A stretch of 64,000 nucleotides of DNA. Source: Cystobasidium ongulense (taxonomy: Eukaryota > Basidiomycota > Cystobasidiomycetes > Cystobasidiales > Cystobasidiaceae). Below the pieces are notes generated by a model. That model did not search any database and was not told the origin of the DNA. It saw only the letters and a list, made by a program, of their open reading frames with translations. Of the stretch, positions 1-14,258 are shown one piece after another. The stretch spans positions 315,319-379,318 of the forward strand of contig BQUP01000011.1 in NCBI GenBank assembly GCA_022835595.1, written 5' to 3'. A program made the position numbers and the translations under genes. Numbering within the stretch: the first letter of the stretch is position 1; each line of letters starts with the position of its first letter.

Positions 1-44
1 ATGGAGACTGACAGGATGCTGTACGCTGGAATCTCTAACAATAG

Positions 45-3011
45 CATGCCGTAACAGACGCAATCCTGGACGAAACCTTCAAGAAGCTCTCTCATGCCAT
101 TGTTCAGATACAGCAGAGAAACGTGTCCAGCCTGTCTTTCGAAACCCAGTGAGTTGACAATTCTCGTGGCAGAGTGGACCAACCTACCAGGAAAGCCGTT
201 GAGCACCTTGCTGACTGTGCACCTGATCCGATAGTTATCGTAATGCATACAATGTAAGCGCTTGCATCACTGCTCTGTATCCGCGCCTACTGACAAGCTG
301 TTCACTGAACGTGGCACATACTGCTTGATCGACAAACGCTTTACGACAATCAGCTTTGTCTACATCGCAGACACAAGCTGCTGTACGATGGTATTTCAGA
401 CCTGGTGGTTGCCAATCTGGAGCGTCAGGCCAAGGAGCGCATCGAACCGGCATTCCCATCCTCATCAGTATTGACGGCCGCTACTACGTCGTCTGCCTCT
501 TCTGGCCCGTCAACAGCGAGCGCGTCCAGTGTGCGCAACAGGGCTGCTAGTATAGGCGAAGCGGCTATTATTGCTTCGACAAGCTCGGCTGTAGCCAGCT
601 ATGGACAAGGTCGCATGGCACAAGCGATGGAAGGCGAGACATTCCTGAACGCCATCAAAACCACATGGGAGGAGCATAAAACCAGCATGTCGAAGATCAG
701 CTCTCTCACCCAGTATCTTGTGAGTTGCTCCCATACCGTCTTCTTGCATGCCACTCACAAATAAGCTCATTTGTAATCTAGGACAAAACGTATACAGTTC
801 CTGAGGGGCAAGCATCGGTCTATACACTAGGATTGCATCTTTTCCTCACACATCTCATAAGACATCCAAAGATACCTATTGAGCAAAATCTACTTAACGT
901 GTCGCTCGCAATGATACGAATCGAGCGAGATGGCGAACTGTTCAGTCAAGATCTGCTACGTGCTGTGACCGACATGATGTGTGAATTGCGGGAGATATCA
1001 AACGACGACAAGAAGGGAGAAGGAGAGCCAATATATAAGTCCTGGTGGCAGGAGAAATTTCTGGACTCGACACGAGAATACTATACGCTTGAAGCTGAAA
1101 CGAACGTGGAGCGGTTATCTGCGCCAGAATATCTAGAGCGGGTGGACAGACGTTTGAAAGAGGAGAAGGACCGCGTACAGCAGTATCTGCATCCAACCAC
1201 GGAAACACTACTCTTCTCACTGCTAGATCACGTCCTAATCTCTTCGAATTTACAAGCGATCGTTGACCATCCAAATGCTGGTCTTGCCGTTTTATTGGCC
1301 GAAGATAGGTATTCAGATCTATCGAGAATGTACCGCCTGTTTGGACGCGTAGGCGATGGACGCACTATCATGGCACGTGCTATGAAGGCATGGCTGGTAG
1401 GACAAGGTCAGAAGATAGTCGATAACCTTGGAACGGCTCAAGCTGGGTCCTCGAAACCTGCCGCTGGTGCATCAGGCGAGGGCATGGACGAGGATGCGCC
1501 AGTTGATACGAAGGGAAAAGGCAGGGAGCAGAGTTCTTCCACGGCTCAGCAAGCTGCACCGGCTCCCACAGCGGGTACCGCAGCTCATGCAGTCGGACTC
1601 GCTCTGGAATGGGTTAATACCGTTCTAGATTTGAAAGACAAGATGGACAAGATAGCAGTGGAAGCATTCGAAAAGGACCGTATATTCCAGAATGCTATCA
1701 ATGATGCGTTCTTATCTTTCGTCAATCAAGTCAAAAAGGCGCCTGAGTATATCTCGATTTATCTCGACGATAATCTCAAGAAGGGTCTTAAAGGTGTAAG
1801 TATTCAGGAAACTCGGAACAATTGTTTATTTGCTAATGTACGTGTTTGTCGCAGAAAAATGAGTCAGAAGTGGACGCGGTGCTCGATAAGACTGTCACCC
1901 TCTTCCGCTTCCTCAATGACAAGGACATATTTGAAGACTATTACAAACGACATCTGGCCAAGCGACTGCTATCTGACCGATCGGTTTCCGATGATGCTGA
2001 GCGTGGCATGCTTCAGAAGCTCAAACTGGAATGTGGTGCATCCTTTGTCGCCAAGCTCGAGGGTATGCTCAAAGACGTGGTGGCTAGCGAGGACTTGAAC
2101 AAAGGTTATCGAAACTACTTGCAAGGGCTAGGAGGAGAGAGGCGCACAGCTACAGATCTATCAGTCAAGATCTGCACAGCATCATTCTGGCCTTCAAACC
2201 CCGACGTGCCATGTAATCTTCCACCTGACTTCATCAAGATTTCGAAATCCTTCGAGAGATATTTCGAGACGAAACATACGGGTAGAAAACTCTCGTGGCA
2301 TGCGGAACATGGTTCCGTGGATGTACGGATACGATTCGATAAAGGCGTAAAAGACATCAATGTGGCTACCCATGGATTTGTTGTGCTTAACGCTTTTGCT
2401 GAGCTGGAGAAAGGCCAGAACTTATCGTATGAGGTGGGTGGACAGTTAAAGTCCGTTGAACATTGAGTATAGACTCTCACACCTTTTGACCTGCAGCATC
2501 TGGCCTCTGCTACCGGCATGGAAGATGCCCAACTCAAGCGAACACTGCAGTCTTTAGCATGTGCAAAGTTCAAGATCCTGAAAAAGGACCCAGTAGGCCG
2601 CAATGTCGCTCCTACCGATAAATTTACATTCAATCACGCCTTTACTGCTCCGGTCATGCGTATCAAGATAGCTACCATAGCAAGTCGAGTTGAGAATGTT
2701 GAAGAAGCGAAAGAAACGGATACCAGACTAGAAGCTGAACGATCTCAAGTTGTTGAAGCTGCTATTGTTAGAACTATGAAGAGTAGGAAACAGCTTTCTA
2801 CACCTGAATTAACGAATGAAGTTATCGCTCAACTTACGAGAAGATTTACACCTAAACCTGCAATGGTCAAGCTTGCTATTGAGAAATTAATCGAGAAGGA
2901 ATACTTAGAAAGAGATTCAAAGGATAGGAAATTGTTGAGATATCTTGTGAGTCCTTATTTGAACAGTTCTGCACCTTTGACACTTCGCTAATTGTACATG
3001 TACAGGCATAA
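45..3011 (+). CDS. CUL3: Cullin-3 family ubiquitin ligase scaffold (5' end outside window)
   Basis: Scaffold of a CUL3-type RING E3 ligase: it binds BTB adaptors at the N-terminus and Rbx1 at the C-terminus. Exons read as (45 or 58)-148, 235-253 (19 bases), 354-719, 782-1795, 1855-2433, 2497-2946 and a last exon 3006-3011 holding only Ala plus stop, which gives the classic cullin YLA terminus. The cullin-homology block includes DYYKRHLAKRLL, and the neddylation site is the Lys in AIVRTMKSRK, in the winged-helix tail. Two Ser/Ala/Thr-rich insertions are seen, one in exon 3 (about 450-600) and one near 1435-1600; they are not in the usual cullin core. The first exon(s) lie upstream of the window. 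The choice of CUL3 over other cullins rests on the N-terminal YRNAYN region and the C-terminal tail. Confidence 0.9.
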
Positions 3012-3159
3012 ATTCTGGTTATATCAATGGCCGCTACATCGTCTTGGATGGATATGTTCACTACGTTCAGAAATACCAAGGGTATTTGGGTAGTTTGGCA
3101 GTATCACTAATGCAACGAAAGTTGTCTCGCAAATGTTGTTTATCTATTCGTTGTTTAAA

Positions 3160-4041
3160 CTATTTATTCTGATCGTTGTTCCTTTCGTCAAATGCAACCG
3201 CGAGCGCTGCCATGAGCACTAGATCCACACCAGGTTCGACAGTGACGTAGTATGTTTGCTTATCTCCGAAGAAATCCCTCATGGTCAAGATATTTCGACT
3301 TATCGTGGCTACTTTTTGACCCGTTTGGACGAGTATCATCTCGCATGATTTGCTGAGCCAGTCGCCTTTGCATTCGATATTGAGCTCCTTGCCGTCTGCT
3401 GCCCTGATGAACTTTGCTGTCATCTTGCTTCCAAACACTGTATGAGATGGAAAGAATTCATTTGGGCATGAGTCAAATCCAGGAGAATCACAGACGCTCG
3501 ACCCGACTCGGCGCCGGCCAAGTATACACTTACTCTTGAAATGACCTTGTACTTCGAAAGCTAGGGAGCCGTCAGCTTTAGTAGCTGTAAGACTACCTCG
3601 CATGCTGAAGGTGTTCTTTTTCAGTGTGAAAAGTACATTGCCTTGTAGATCCTTGAACTCTGCCAGACAATGGACGAAACCAAGTCAGAAAAAGAACATT
3701 CGAAAATCCACACGCAGCCGTGACTAACGCTTTGTATCATGCAGAGAGAATGTTTTGCCTTCGACGTGACATACCGCTACGCCATTGCTGTCTTTGATAC
3801 TGCGCGCGTACAGTGGAAGCGGGACAATACGACAGTCAGTATATATCTAAGGTATATAATGGATCTTTGGAATGCCTTCATTTACTCACTCGAAGTCGTC
3901 GCCTGAAAGACTGAACATCTTCTCGCGACATACGAGCGTCGTCGGCACTTGCACAGCATAGTTTGGAAACACGCCGATTGCGATCCTGCCTGGCGATGTA
4001 GCATGAGCGTGAGCGGATAGGGATGCTCCAGGATGCGACAT
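3160..4041 (-). CDS. LURP-one-related (LOR, tubby-C-terminal-like) protein
   Basis: Exons 3890-4041, 3729-3799, 3534-3659 and 3160-3437 join in frame to about 208 residues, the usual size for this family. The pattern matches LOR/DUF567 proteins: REKMFSLSGDDF, then a segment with SNGVAV, then KDLQGNVLFTLKK, and near the end FGDKQTYYVTVEPGVDLVLM. The fold is a 12-stranded barrel around a hydrophobic helix, related to tubby and scramblases; the biochemical role is unknown in fungi. The start is the ATG complementary to 4039-4041. The same frame stays open for about 130 codons upstream (to about 4431), so a longer form cannot be excluded, but that stretch does not resemble the family. Confidence 0.8.
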
Positions 4042-4446
4042 TGTGAGTGTTCTTGTAGAGTCAGTGATGGTTGGAAAGAAAGCAAGCTGTGCGAATGCGA
4101 CGTCAAAGAAAGACCCAAGCCTATCTTGCCACCCGCAAGCTCCGAAGGTGGCGCTGCAGCCTGGCGGCTTTGGATTGCCGAGGTTTGGTGCACGTGGTCG
4201 GTCAACTACCAGCAGCTCGAAACATGCGAAGGTGAACAAGTAGTGTCCTAGAGCAACAGCACCCAGGTAGTGTGGGTTGGTGACTTTTGCCTCTATGAGC
4301 ATTATTACATCGAACAGCCAGAGAATGATTGGAACAGTCTGATACGAAAAGGCTTCTGCTGCTCGAACGAAAGAATTACGATGATACGAACGAACTGACG
4401 AGCTATTCGAGATACAGTAGACAGTCTTCATAGACTAATCCGGGAA
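4042..4446. other. Intergenic, LOR promoter / TSR2 3' end
   Basis: About 400 bases between two minus-strand genes. It should hold the 5' region of the LOR gene and the 3' UTR of TSR2. The minus-strand frame is open through it, but no recognisable domain is seen. Confidence 0.5.
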
Positions 4447-5157
4447 CTAATGACCACCCTTCTTGCCTTTGACGACGGTCGTGAAGCCGTCTTCGTCCAC
4501 TTGGGGCTCTTCGCGTCGTGGTTGACTCGCTTGGCTGTCTACAGCCATGCCTTCAGCTTGTCGTTCATCACCGTCACCGTCTTCTTCATCAGTAGTATAA
4601 TCATCTGAATCCTCTTCTTCATCTTGATCTCCTGTTCTAGTCCCTCTTAGTGCCTTGGCTGGATCAGCATCATCATCTCTAGCTTTATCTGCCATTCTCT
4701 CGAACTTCTCTAGTATAGTTTGAGAAGTAGATTGCCCACTCGCCTTAGCAATACATTCTTTCCATAATTCTTGACTGTCTTTTTGAATTTGAACTTCAGA
4801 AGCATCTTCAAGCTTTACACCATATTCAAACTCGAAGAAATCAAGTAGAAAATCTTCAATTTCTTCTGGGTCCGGAGATTTGCCTAGTGTGTTGGTAGAT
4901 GTATAAGTTGAGAAATAAGCATCTACGATTTCTTCTGCTAGACGTGTTCGTTTCTCAGTTGCGTTTTGAGGTGGGTATTCTGGATCATCTGTAGTCGCGC
5001 TTTGTGCGGGCTTCCAGTTGTGTGTCACTGCGAGACGCAAGGCGGGCCATACTTGCAATAGAGCGACGACACCGCGTGCGAATGTAGGTAGTGCGCCTTC
5101 TGCGATAGAGGTAGGATTGCTCGATGAGCTGGCGGATGATGAGGACTCGGCCTGCAT
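4447..5157 (-). CDS. TSR2: Pre-rRNA-processing protein TSR2
   Basis: Intron-free, 236 residues. TSR2 is the dedicated chaperone (escortin) of ribosomal protein eS26 and is needed for 20S pre-rRNA maturation in 40S biogenesis. Seen: an N-terminal helical region with FARGVVALLQVWPALRLAV, a central block with LLDFFEFEYGVKLEDASEVQ, a long acidic stretch rich in Glu and Asp (residues about 170-205), and a C-terminal DEDGFTTVVKGKKGGH, the typical TSR2 ending. The start ATG (complement of 5155-5157) leaves a short Ser-rich leader before the domain. It shares a divergent promoter of about 300 bases with the gene to its right. Confidence 0.88.
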   Translation of the reverse strand: MQAESSSSASSSSNPTSIAEGALPTFARGVVALLQVWPALRLAVTHNWKPAQSATTDDPEYPPQNATEKRTRLAEEIVDAYFSTYTSTNTLGKSPDPEEIEDFLLDFFEFEYGVKLEDASEVQIQKDSQELWKECIAKASGQSTSQTILEKFERMADKARDDDADPAKALRGTRTGDQDEEEDSDDYTTDEEDGDGDERQAEGMAVDSQASQPRREEPQVDEDGFTTVVKGKKGGH

Positions 5158-5462
5158 GGTGGCTGGTGGCTAGCTGGAAATTTTGCAGGTCTGCATGCAT
5201 ACAAGAGCTCGTCAGCGGACAAGCATGCCGGAACAACCACAGCCATACTCACACGCGATTAGGTAGTAGTGAAGTGGGTGTGAGAGTGCGAGATGCTCTG
5301 CTGGTGTTGGGATAAGTGAGTTGTTCAAAGTCGAGGTGCAAGGTGGCGTTCGCAAGTCAATCGAACAAGCTCGCCTCGAGGTCACGGCGACTTGTATCGT
5401 CAATTGCTCGCTCTTTCCACTTCCACCTCCAGCAGACAGAAGAATTCACGAGATAACACATC
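5158..5462. promoter_or_regulatory. Divergent promoter TSR2 / gamma-glutamyltransferase
   Basis: 305 bases between two divergent starts. No TATA box or other clear element was recognised. Both 5' UTRs must lie here. Confidence 0.5.
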
Positions 5463-8427
5463 ATGTCCGCACTCAAAGAATCTATCAAATGGAACCACAT
5501 AGACGCCGACGCGTCCAATCCAGACTACAACAAGTTCACCTTTGCATCACGCAGGAGTGTCGTGCATGGCAGTGAGCAAGCCGGCTCACGGAATTATCGT
5601 ATAATGGCTGACTCGCGGATTGCACTGCGATATCAAAAGCGAAAGGAATGGTCGCCTGCTCGCAGCCTTTAGCTGTCGAAGCTGGTCTCGAGGTGTGTCT
5701 TTCACTTCTGTAGCGGAGTGGCCCGTCGTCGGCTCGTTGTACGGGTGATCGGCTACGATAGACTTCATAGCCGATTCTATCATATCAGCACTTCTGCGAC
5801 CATGCTGGGCGGCACTCACTCTTCATCCGTATGCTGTGAATGACCATTACTGAGATATTTGGATCCTGTAGATCTTGCGAAAAGGTGGTAATGCCGCGGA
5901 TGCCGCTGTAGCAACGTGAGTATGATAGATCCCTCCTATTGCCTGAAAACTTAGGTAGTAGCGTCGCTGAGATTCGTTCATTCGTTGTTCTCGCCGTCGA
6001 ACTCGTCTTCAATCAGTGCCGCTGCTCTCAACGTCACCGAACCTCTCAATTGCGGTGTAGGAGGTGATATCTTCGCTCTCTACTGGAACGCAAAAGATAA
6101 GACTCTTAAAGGTATAAATGGATCTGGAAGATCGCCTAAAGCGTTGAACCTTGCGAAGGTGAGAGAGCTTGGTATAAAGGGTAGAGAAATGTAAGGATAG
6201 TCAATCAGGTCCCCCAATTAATGTCGAAGGCAATACTGATACAATAACCTGCAGATCGCTTTCGAGCCCTCATGCGTACGTCGGTACCTAATTCGAGTAC
6301 TTGCAGAGCTGACAAAGTGTAACCTCTCAGAGTGACCGTCCCCGGTGCTGTTGCTGGATTCGTCGATACAGTCGAGAACTTCGGTTCCGGCGCGCTTAGC
6401 ATGAAGGATATACTCGACCCTGCTATTCGATTAGCAGAGGAGGGAGTTCCAGTACAAGAACTAGCGTAAGTGCAAGACAAGAAAGTCATCATTACCTGAT
6501 AGCGCAACTGATCTGATTTGGTCCACGCAAATGGTTCAGATCGAAACTCTGGCGAGGAGGAGAGAAGAAACTCAAGTCGATGTCACCGAATGGTGCCGAG
6601 CTATTGTGTAGGAATGGAAAAGCACCAGAAGTAGGACAGATCTTCCAGAACCCTACTTTGGCACAAACCTTCCGCGAGATTGGAGAGAATGGCAAGAAAG
6701 GGTTTTATGAGGGTCGAATTGCCCAGGCTATTGTTGATGGTAAGCGCCTTGCTTTTTCCACTCTTTTCAACATGTGCATTTGCTGAATTCCGTCGAATTG
6801 AATATTTATAGTACTGAAAGAAAAAGGTGGTCTACTCGAATTATCTGACCTCTCTTCGCATGTCAGTGAACTAGTCGATCCCATCTCATACACCTACCAT
6901 GATTCTTTCACGCTTCACGAATGTCCACCTAACGGACAAGGATTAACACCTTTAATCGCATTGGGTATATTAGAACAAATGCAAGAATTAGGATTGGTAG
7001 ACCTGAATAAAGTCGAATATATGGGAGTCGAATATAGTCATGCTATCATCGAAGCTTTGAGATTGGCTTTTGCAGATACTAGAGCTTATGTTAGTGATAT
7101 GCAACATGGTTATGTACCTGTTAAAGAAGTGTTGAACAAGGTGAGTTTTGTCGCATTCTTCTTTCCGCTGCGATAATTCGAAAGTGTCTAGAAACGAAAA
7201 GAACAAAAGCTGACGTTTTTGAGGTTATTTCCTTTTGAAATAGGAATATCTCAAGAAGCGAGCTCAACTTTTCAATCCTAAGAAAGCGACTGCAGACGTT
7301 CGAAAAGGCTCACCATTAGCGTCGAGTGATACAGTTTATCTTGCGACAGCAGATAAAGATGGTAATGCATGTAGTTTTATCTTTTCCAATTATGCTGGAT
7401 TTGGTACTCATATTGTACCCAAAGGATGTGGTTTCACATTACAAAATAGAGGATCTGGTTTTACTTTTGAAGAAGGTCATCCTAACAATATTGAAGGTGG
7501 TAAAAGACCTTATCATACTATCATACCTGCTATGGTTACTAGAGGTGATGAACTCTTTATGGCTTATGGTGTTATGGGTGAGTTGGTCCCCTTTAAAGGA
7601 GATATTGTCCTCCTGATCCGCGAAGATAGAAGCTGACATTTGTTGGGTTGTTATAGGCGGTTTCATGCAGCCTCAGGGCCATGTACAAGTCATGCTGTAA
7701 GTAAAATATCTGACCTGCTTTCGATGAGGACGTCAGCTGATAAGCCTTCATCATTTTCGGGACACTCTGAACAGTAACATGCGTGAGTGATACAGCCTGA
7801 TGCATCAGTTTTTATCAGAGAGTATTATGCTGATAGAGAAGCTTCCGCAGTGCACCAAGGCTTCCATCCTCAGAATGCTCTCGATGCGCCGCGAATCTGC
7901 ATATCAGCAGGCATGCCAGATGGGGTAGGTGAAGTTTCGACTTGTTATACTAAGATAGTGCTTGCTAACATCTGAATTCTCCTTGCCATGCTGTTTCTAT
8001 CTCCAGTCATCGGATGAAGTAGGTGCTGGTGATATCAATTCCGAAGTCTTTTTCGAGGAGGGATTCGATGTGAGTTCAACTTGAAGAGTCTGCAGCAGGG
8101 CTAAGTGCACCATAAATGGTGCTTGGCATACACTGCTGACCTCGTGTACTCTCAATCCCTCAATAAACAGCCCGAAGTCGTCAAGAAGCTAGGTGAAATG
8201 GGACATCGCGTCGAGACTGCTTCAGGTAGGCGAGAGTCGGCCATTTGACTTTGATGATAGGAAGATATGGAGAAGACTGACGATATATCATACACGCAGG
8301 CCATGGAAGAGGAATGTTCGGACGAGGTCAGATCATCCAGCGTACTGTTGATAAGGTCAGTGGACGCCTGGTCTGGGCGGCTGGCAGTGATCCACGCGGA
8401 GACGGGCATGCAAGTGCGCAGATCTAG
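5463..8427 (+). CDS. Gamma-glutamyltranspeptidase-family (Ntn hydrolase) enzyme
   Basis: The exons that can be joined in frame include 5463-5571, 5640-5692, 5872-5915, 6017-6190, 6255-6275 (21 bases), 6331-6465, 6540-6739, 6812-7140, 7244-7577, 7657-7696, 7775-7782 (8 bases), 7851-7924, then three more to the TAG at 8425-8427. Family marks are [37 protein letters not shown], the junction region [19 protein letters not shown] (the Thr is the likely autoprocessing nucleophile) and [20 protein letters not shown]. No signal peptide or N-terminal membrane helix is visible, so a cytosolic acylase- or GGT-like enzyme is likelier than the secreted or vacuolar glutathione GGT. The substrate is not known. 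Confidence 0.88.
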
Positions 8428-8779
8428 TAAGGCCATCGTGCTTGATAGTGTTGAGGGTAGTCTTGCATGGATATAGCATGTCGAGGTTAAATAGGCGCGT
8501 CTGGTGTAGAATATGACGTGTCTAGGTGGGGATACTATCCCAAGTTGCCCGACTGCCTGCAGGAGATGGAGAGAGCAGCCCGAGTAACACAAACGACAGA
8601 GCTGTATCGCTGTCGAGAGCATTGCGCACTCTCGCCATCATCCTCTGCCCCGATCACGATGCGCTTCCCTCGTCGCCCTCGTCGTTCGCGCTTCTTCCAC
8701 GCACCGCCCAACTGCAGCAACCTGCGACTTTGAGTGCATCCGACCCACCTCTTCAGCAGCCAACACTCTCGCATCCACA
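8428..8779. promoter_or_regulatory. Actin promoter / leader
   Basis: About 350 bases upstream of the actin ATG. The part nearest the gene (about 8635-8775) is rich in TC and CTCGTCG-like pyrimidine runs, which are common in strong fungal promoters. No TATA box was recognised. Confidence 0.5.
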
Positions 8780-10908
<2,129 letters not shown>

Positions 10909-11740
10909 ATTATTTAAATCACTGTGGAGAAAAATACACCTATGATGTGGTACATTTTAGCATCATGAGCAATGAAGAGATTGACTTTAGAAGGGTCATT
11001 GTCAGGGGCATGCAAAAGTTTTCTATGATTGTAAACCTTGTCATTTTCCTCTTTTTAACCCAAAAAACGATCTCCCGTTGCAAGTGGGCCAAAAGCGTGG
11101 TGCCGTAGAGTTTTCTCCCTTATCTCTCACTCTCTTATACTATCTCTCATCATGCTTCTCTCTCTCTATATATTCCTCTCCGTTTTGCTATTCCTCTCTT
11201 ATGATCAATGACGATACAAAAGCAACTAGGAAACGAAATCAGTCACTTTGCTTTCCTCTCTCTGATGCCCACTGCTTGTGATATACTGCTCTTCTTGCCC
11301 GGTCTTCAAATTACTAGGTTTCGCTGATTCTGATTCGATGTATCCGGAGAGATTGTTCCAACTTATTAAGGAGGACTAACTTCAATTCCATTCACGTGAA
11401 GTACCGTTATTCGCAGCGTAGGTCTAGTGCTGCATTAACGCTGTTCGAGACCTACATCAGATACACGCGTGTCAGCTCGGATCTGACCAAAGGAAAGAAG
11501 AAATCAATGTCAAGGAAGATGCAGGAAAGCTACCGGCGCATGCACAGTCTAGACCGCCCAATTGAGTGGGGGCAGCACACTATTCTAAGACGAGAAACCT
11601 TCTCTGTGTCCACCTAGCAGACTGCCCGTAAATATTGCTCTTGCTCCTGCTCTAGACCATTCGTTGCACTTACGGTTAGTCAAAAACACGATTCTGATAC
11701 AAACCGCACTGCATTCGAATCACAGTCTTCCGACCTCAAC
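10909..11740. other. Actin 3' region and intergenic
   Basis: 830 bases without a supported gene. A CT-rich stretch (CTCTC repeats, about 11110-11200) lies in the probable actin 3' UTR or just beyond. The promoter of the next gene must be in the last few hundred bases. Confidence 0.5.
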
Positions 11741-12515
11741 ATGAAGTTCTTCAGCCTTTTGCTCCTCTCTAAGGGAGCTACAGTCGTCTCTGCTCTCCCT
11801 GCGGTAGTCCTCGACGGCGCGTCTGACGGGCAGACGTTGTCCATGCGCAACGGGGGAGCAGGTGGGTTTCAAGACTATGTGATGAAGCCTGGCCCTACTG
11901 GTGTAGACCTCGCTGGTGCTCTGGATGAGATATCGGGCTACGGCGTGAGTAGTCGGCCTCATGTATCTGTCGTAACATCTGCAAGGCTTTGAGCTGACTC
12001 TTGCTTCCGGATCGAACTTATCAACCGACGTTCACGCTATATGCCCCTTATCGCGATGCAGAATCAGAATACTTTAGCTCAAGGCAAGAAGACTTGCCTT
12101 ACTATACCCAACTGCCTCGCTGTCATCTCGTCTGGTGGATATGTCAGCGTCAATGCCGCGAATTTAGAAGGCAGCGGCGTTTCCGGGTTGGGTGATGCTT
12201 GCTTGTCCTGGAGGTGGGTTGCTTGTTCCATAGATGACTCTTAACATACCAAGGATAAGCGAAGCTGAAGAATGTGTGAAACTATTTATGTGCCTGTTTG
12301 TAGATACGATGCTCCAAGTGGACCAAGGTGCTCTCGATGGTGTGTATTTGTCCATCTTCGGAAATCAAGCTAGTATCCTCTGACCTCATTTTTAATCCTC
12401 GCTTCCACACAGGACCAACTATTTCACAATCTCTGGAAAATGTACATGCTTTCCAGTTATTCAGAAGCAGGATCCAACGAGCGACTTTGGTTGTGTGAAC
12501 AGATTCTGGGAGTAA
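11741..12515 (+). CDS. Small secreted cysteine-rich protein
   Basis: Not a family I recognise. Four exons (first 11741 to about 11944, second from about 12041, then two short ones) give about 160 residues. The N-terminus MKFFSLLLLSKGATVVSALP is a signal peptide. The mature part has about seven cysteines clustered in the C-terminal half (KKTCLTIPNC, GDACLSW, RCSRW, GKCTC, FGC). The order signal peptide, unstructured segment, cysteine-rich domain suggests an extracellular or wall-associated small protein. It could serve as an effector-like or wall protein; no function is claimed. The splice model is by eye and the third exon is the least certain. Confidence 0.6.
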
Positions 12516-12940
12516 AGCAATACGGTATGGTATGACTTGGAAAGAATCGGATTTTGTGGACAATCAGTTTGATGTTCGGCGGGGTGCCTCAGAAGAGGCA
12601 GGAGTGTAGGGTTTGATCGCAAAGTATACTGTTTCACAGGTTCGTCGGTTGTATTGGATAGCATTCGGTACAAGGGAGAGTCGCGATCGTCAACTTTTTA
12701 TGACGGGCTTTTCGGACTTCTTGTGCAAGACTAAACTCCTGCCTTTTCCCAATTGTCTTTAACTTCAAACGCACCACTATCTTTTGGGACTGTTTTGATA
12801 CATCTGGTATACATCAGCTAAAACCTCAAGCATACGTATCCCACAGAGATTCCTCAAGAGTCAGTTCGATCATCAATACATTTCGAATTCCATCATCGAT
12901 ATCGCAAGGCCTGTAATAGCATCAAGACGTAACACTGACA
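12516..12940. other. Intergenic
   Basis: 425 bases between two plus-strand genes; 3' UTR of the secreted protein and promoter of the carrier. Nothing distinctive was seen. Confidence 0.4.
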
Positions 12941-14258
12941 ATGTCTGGATTGGATCTCACAACTATATTGGCCTCCTCTGGGAGTGCTCTCGTCTCTCGC
13001 TTGGCAACCCATCCTCGTACGTAATTTTTCAGATGATAAGGCACTGTTGGATAAGATGCTTACCTTGGTTACTCTACGCTGATAACTCGTAGTTGACACT
13101 TTACGAGTCCGCATACAAACATATGAAGGAAAATCTATGCCTCCTCTGAGGCAGCTCATACCCAAGCCATGGACTGGCTTATATGCTGGCTTACCTATAG
13201 CTCTAGCTTTCAAGTGGGTGAAATTGTGTAACTTACCTCATATCTGCGAAAAAAGATCGAACTGACTTGTATTTACGCGAACACTTACATTGTTAGTGTT
13301 CCTGGATCGTGCTTTTATCTCACAACCTACGAAGCTTGCAAATCGAAATTGTCGAAATATATGCTGAAAGAAACAGTAGATGGAAAACCACCTTCATTAC
13401 TTGCACAGGCGCCTTTGATCGTCACTGCCGCACTAGGAGCTGAAGGTGACAATATTCTCACCAACAGCGATATATCAAGCCTGACTGAGGCTTTCTGCAT
13501 TGTCTAGTGGCATCCGGAGCAATTTGGACACCTATGGACGTTCTGAAGCAACGACTGCAAACAGGCAAGGAAACTACAAAGTCAGCGCCTACTCTTATCA
13601 AAAGAATATGGAAGGAAGAAGGGTACAGGGGCGTGTGGCGTGGCTACTTCTTTTCTCTTGCTCAATTCGGACCGTATGGTAAGTGATAGCTGGCCCGAAA
13701 AGTAGATTTAGTGAACAAAGGTTGACTGTATCGATTTGTAGTCAGCATATATTGGCTCACCTATGAAGCACTCAAGGAGCGTTTCATACCTGGATATGTG
13801 GCTTCTGCAGGACCTCGCAAGGCGCAAGAACACCCTATCCTCTCCACTACCACTTTAAAGTATACGGCATGTTCGATGGGTGCCTGTGGTCTCTCCGTTG
13901 TCCTCACCAACCCGGTAGATATCGTACAGACACGCTGGCAAACTAGCGGCGGCAAGATCACAAGCGATGGATTGAAGAACAGCAGAGAAGGCACCCTGAA
14001 GGATGTTTTTCAACATCTTTGGCAAACAAGCGGGCCGAAAGGTTTCATGCGAGGCGTTGGGATACGGCTCTTTTACGCTCTTCCAGGTAAACCAAATTGC
14101 CAGGCCGCTATGCAATAGTTTGATAGTGTCCCTTACTGACACAGTGGTCTTTTATCTGTCTAGCAAACGCCTTGGGAATGTCGGCATACGAGATATTCAA
14201 GCAATATGGTGCTTCGTTGCAAGCGGCAAAAGACGATCACAAACAGGTGACTAGCTAA
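12941..14258 (+). CDS. Mitochondrial carrier family (SLC25) transporter
   Basis: Inner-membrane solute carrier. All three carrier signatures (P-x-D-x-x-x-x-R/K) can be read after splicing: HPLDTLRVRIQ in repeat 1, TPMDVLKQRLQ in repeat 2 and NPVDIVQTRWQ in repeat 3, each followed by a loop and a second helix, as in the six-helix fold. Exon junctions fall after ATHP, LAF, LGAE, FGPY and YALP. The length (about 330 residues) fits the family. The C-terminus is hydrophilic (QAAKDDHKQVTS). Signatures alone do not give the substrate. Contact-site residues in the even helices would be needed, and I do not assign one. Confidence 0.87.
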
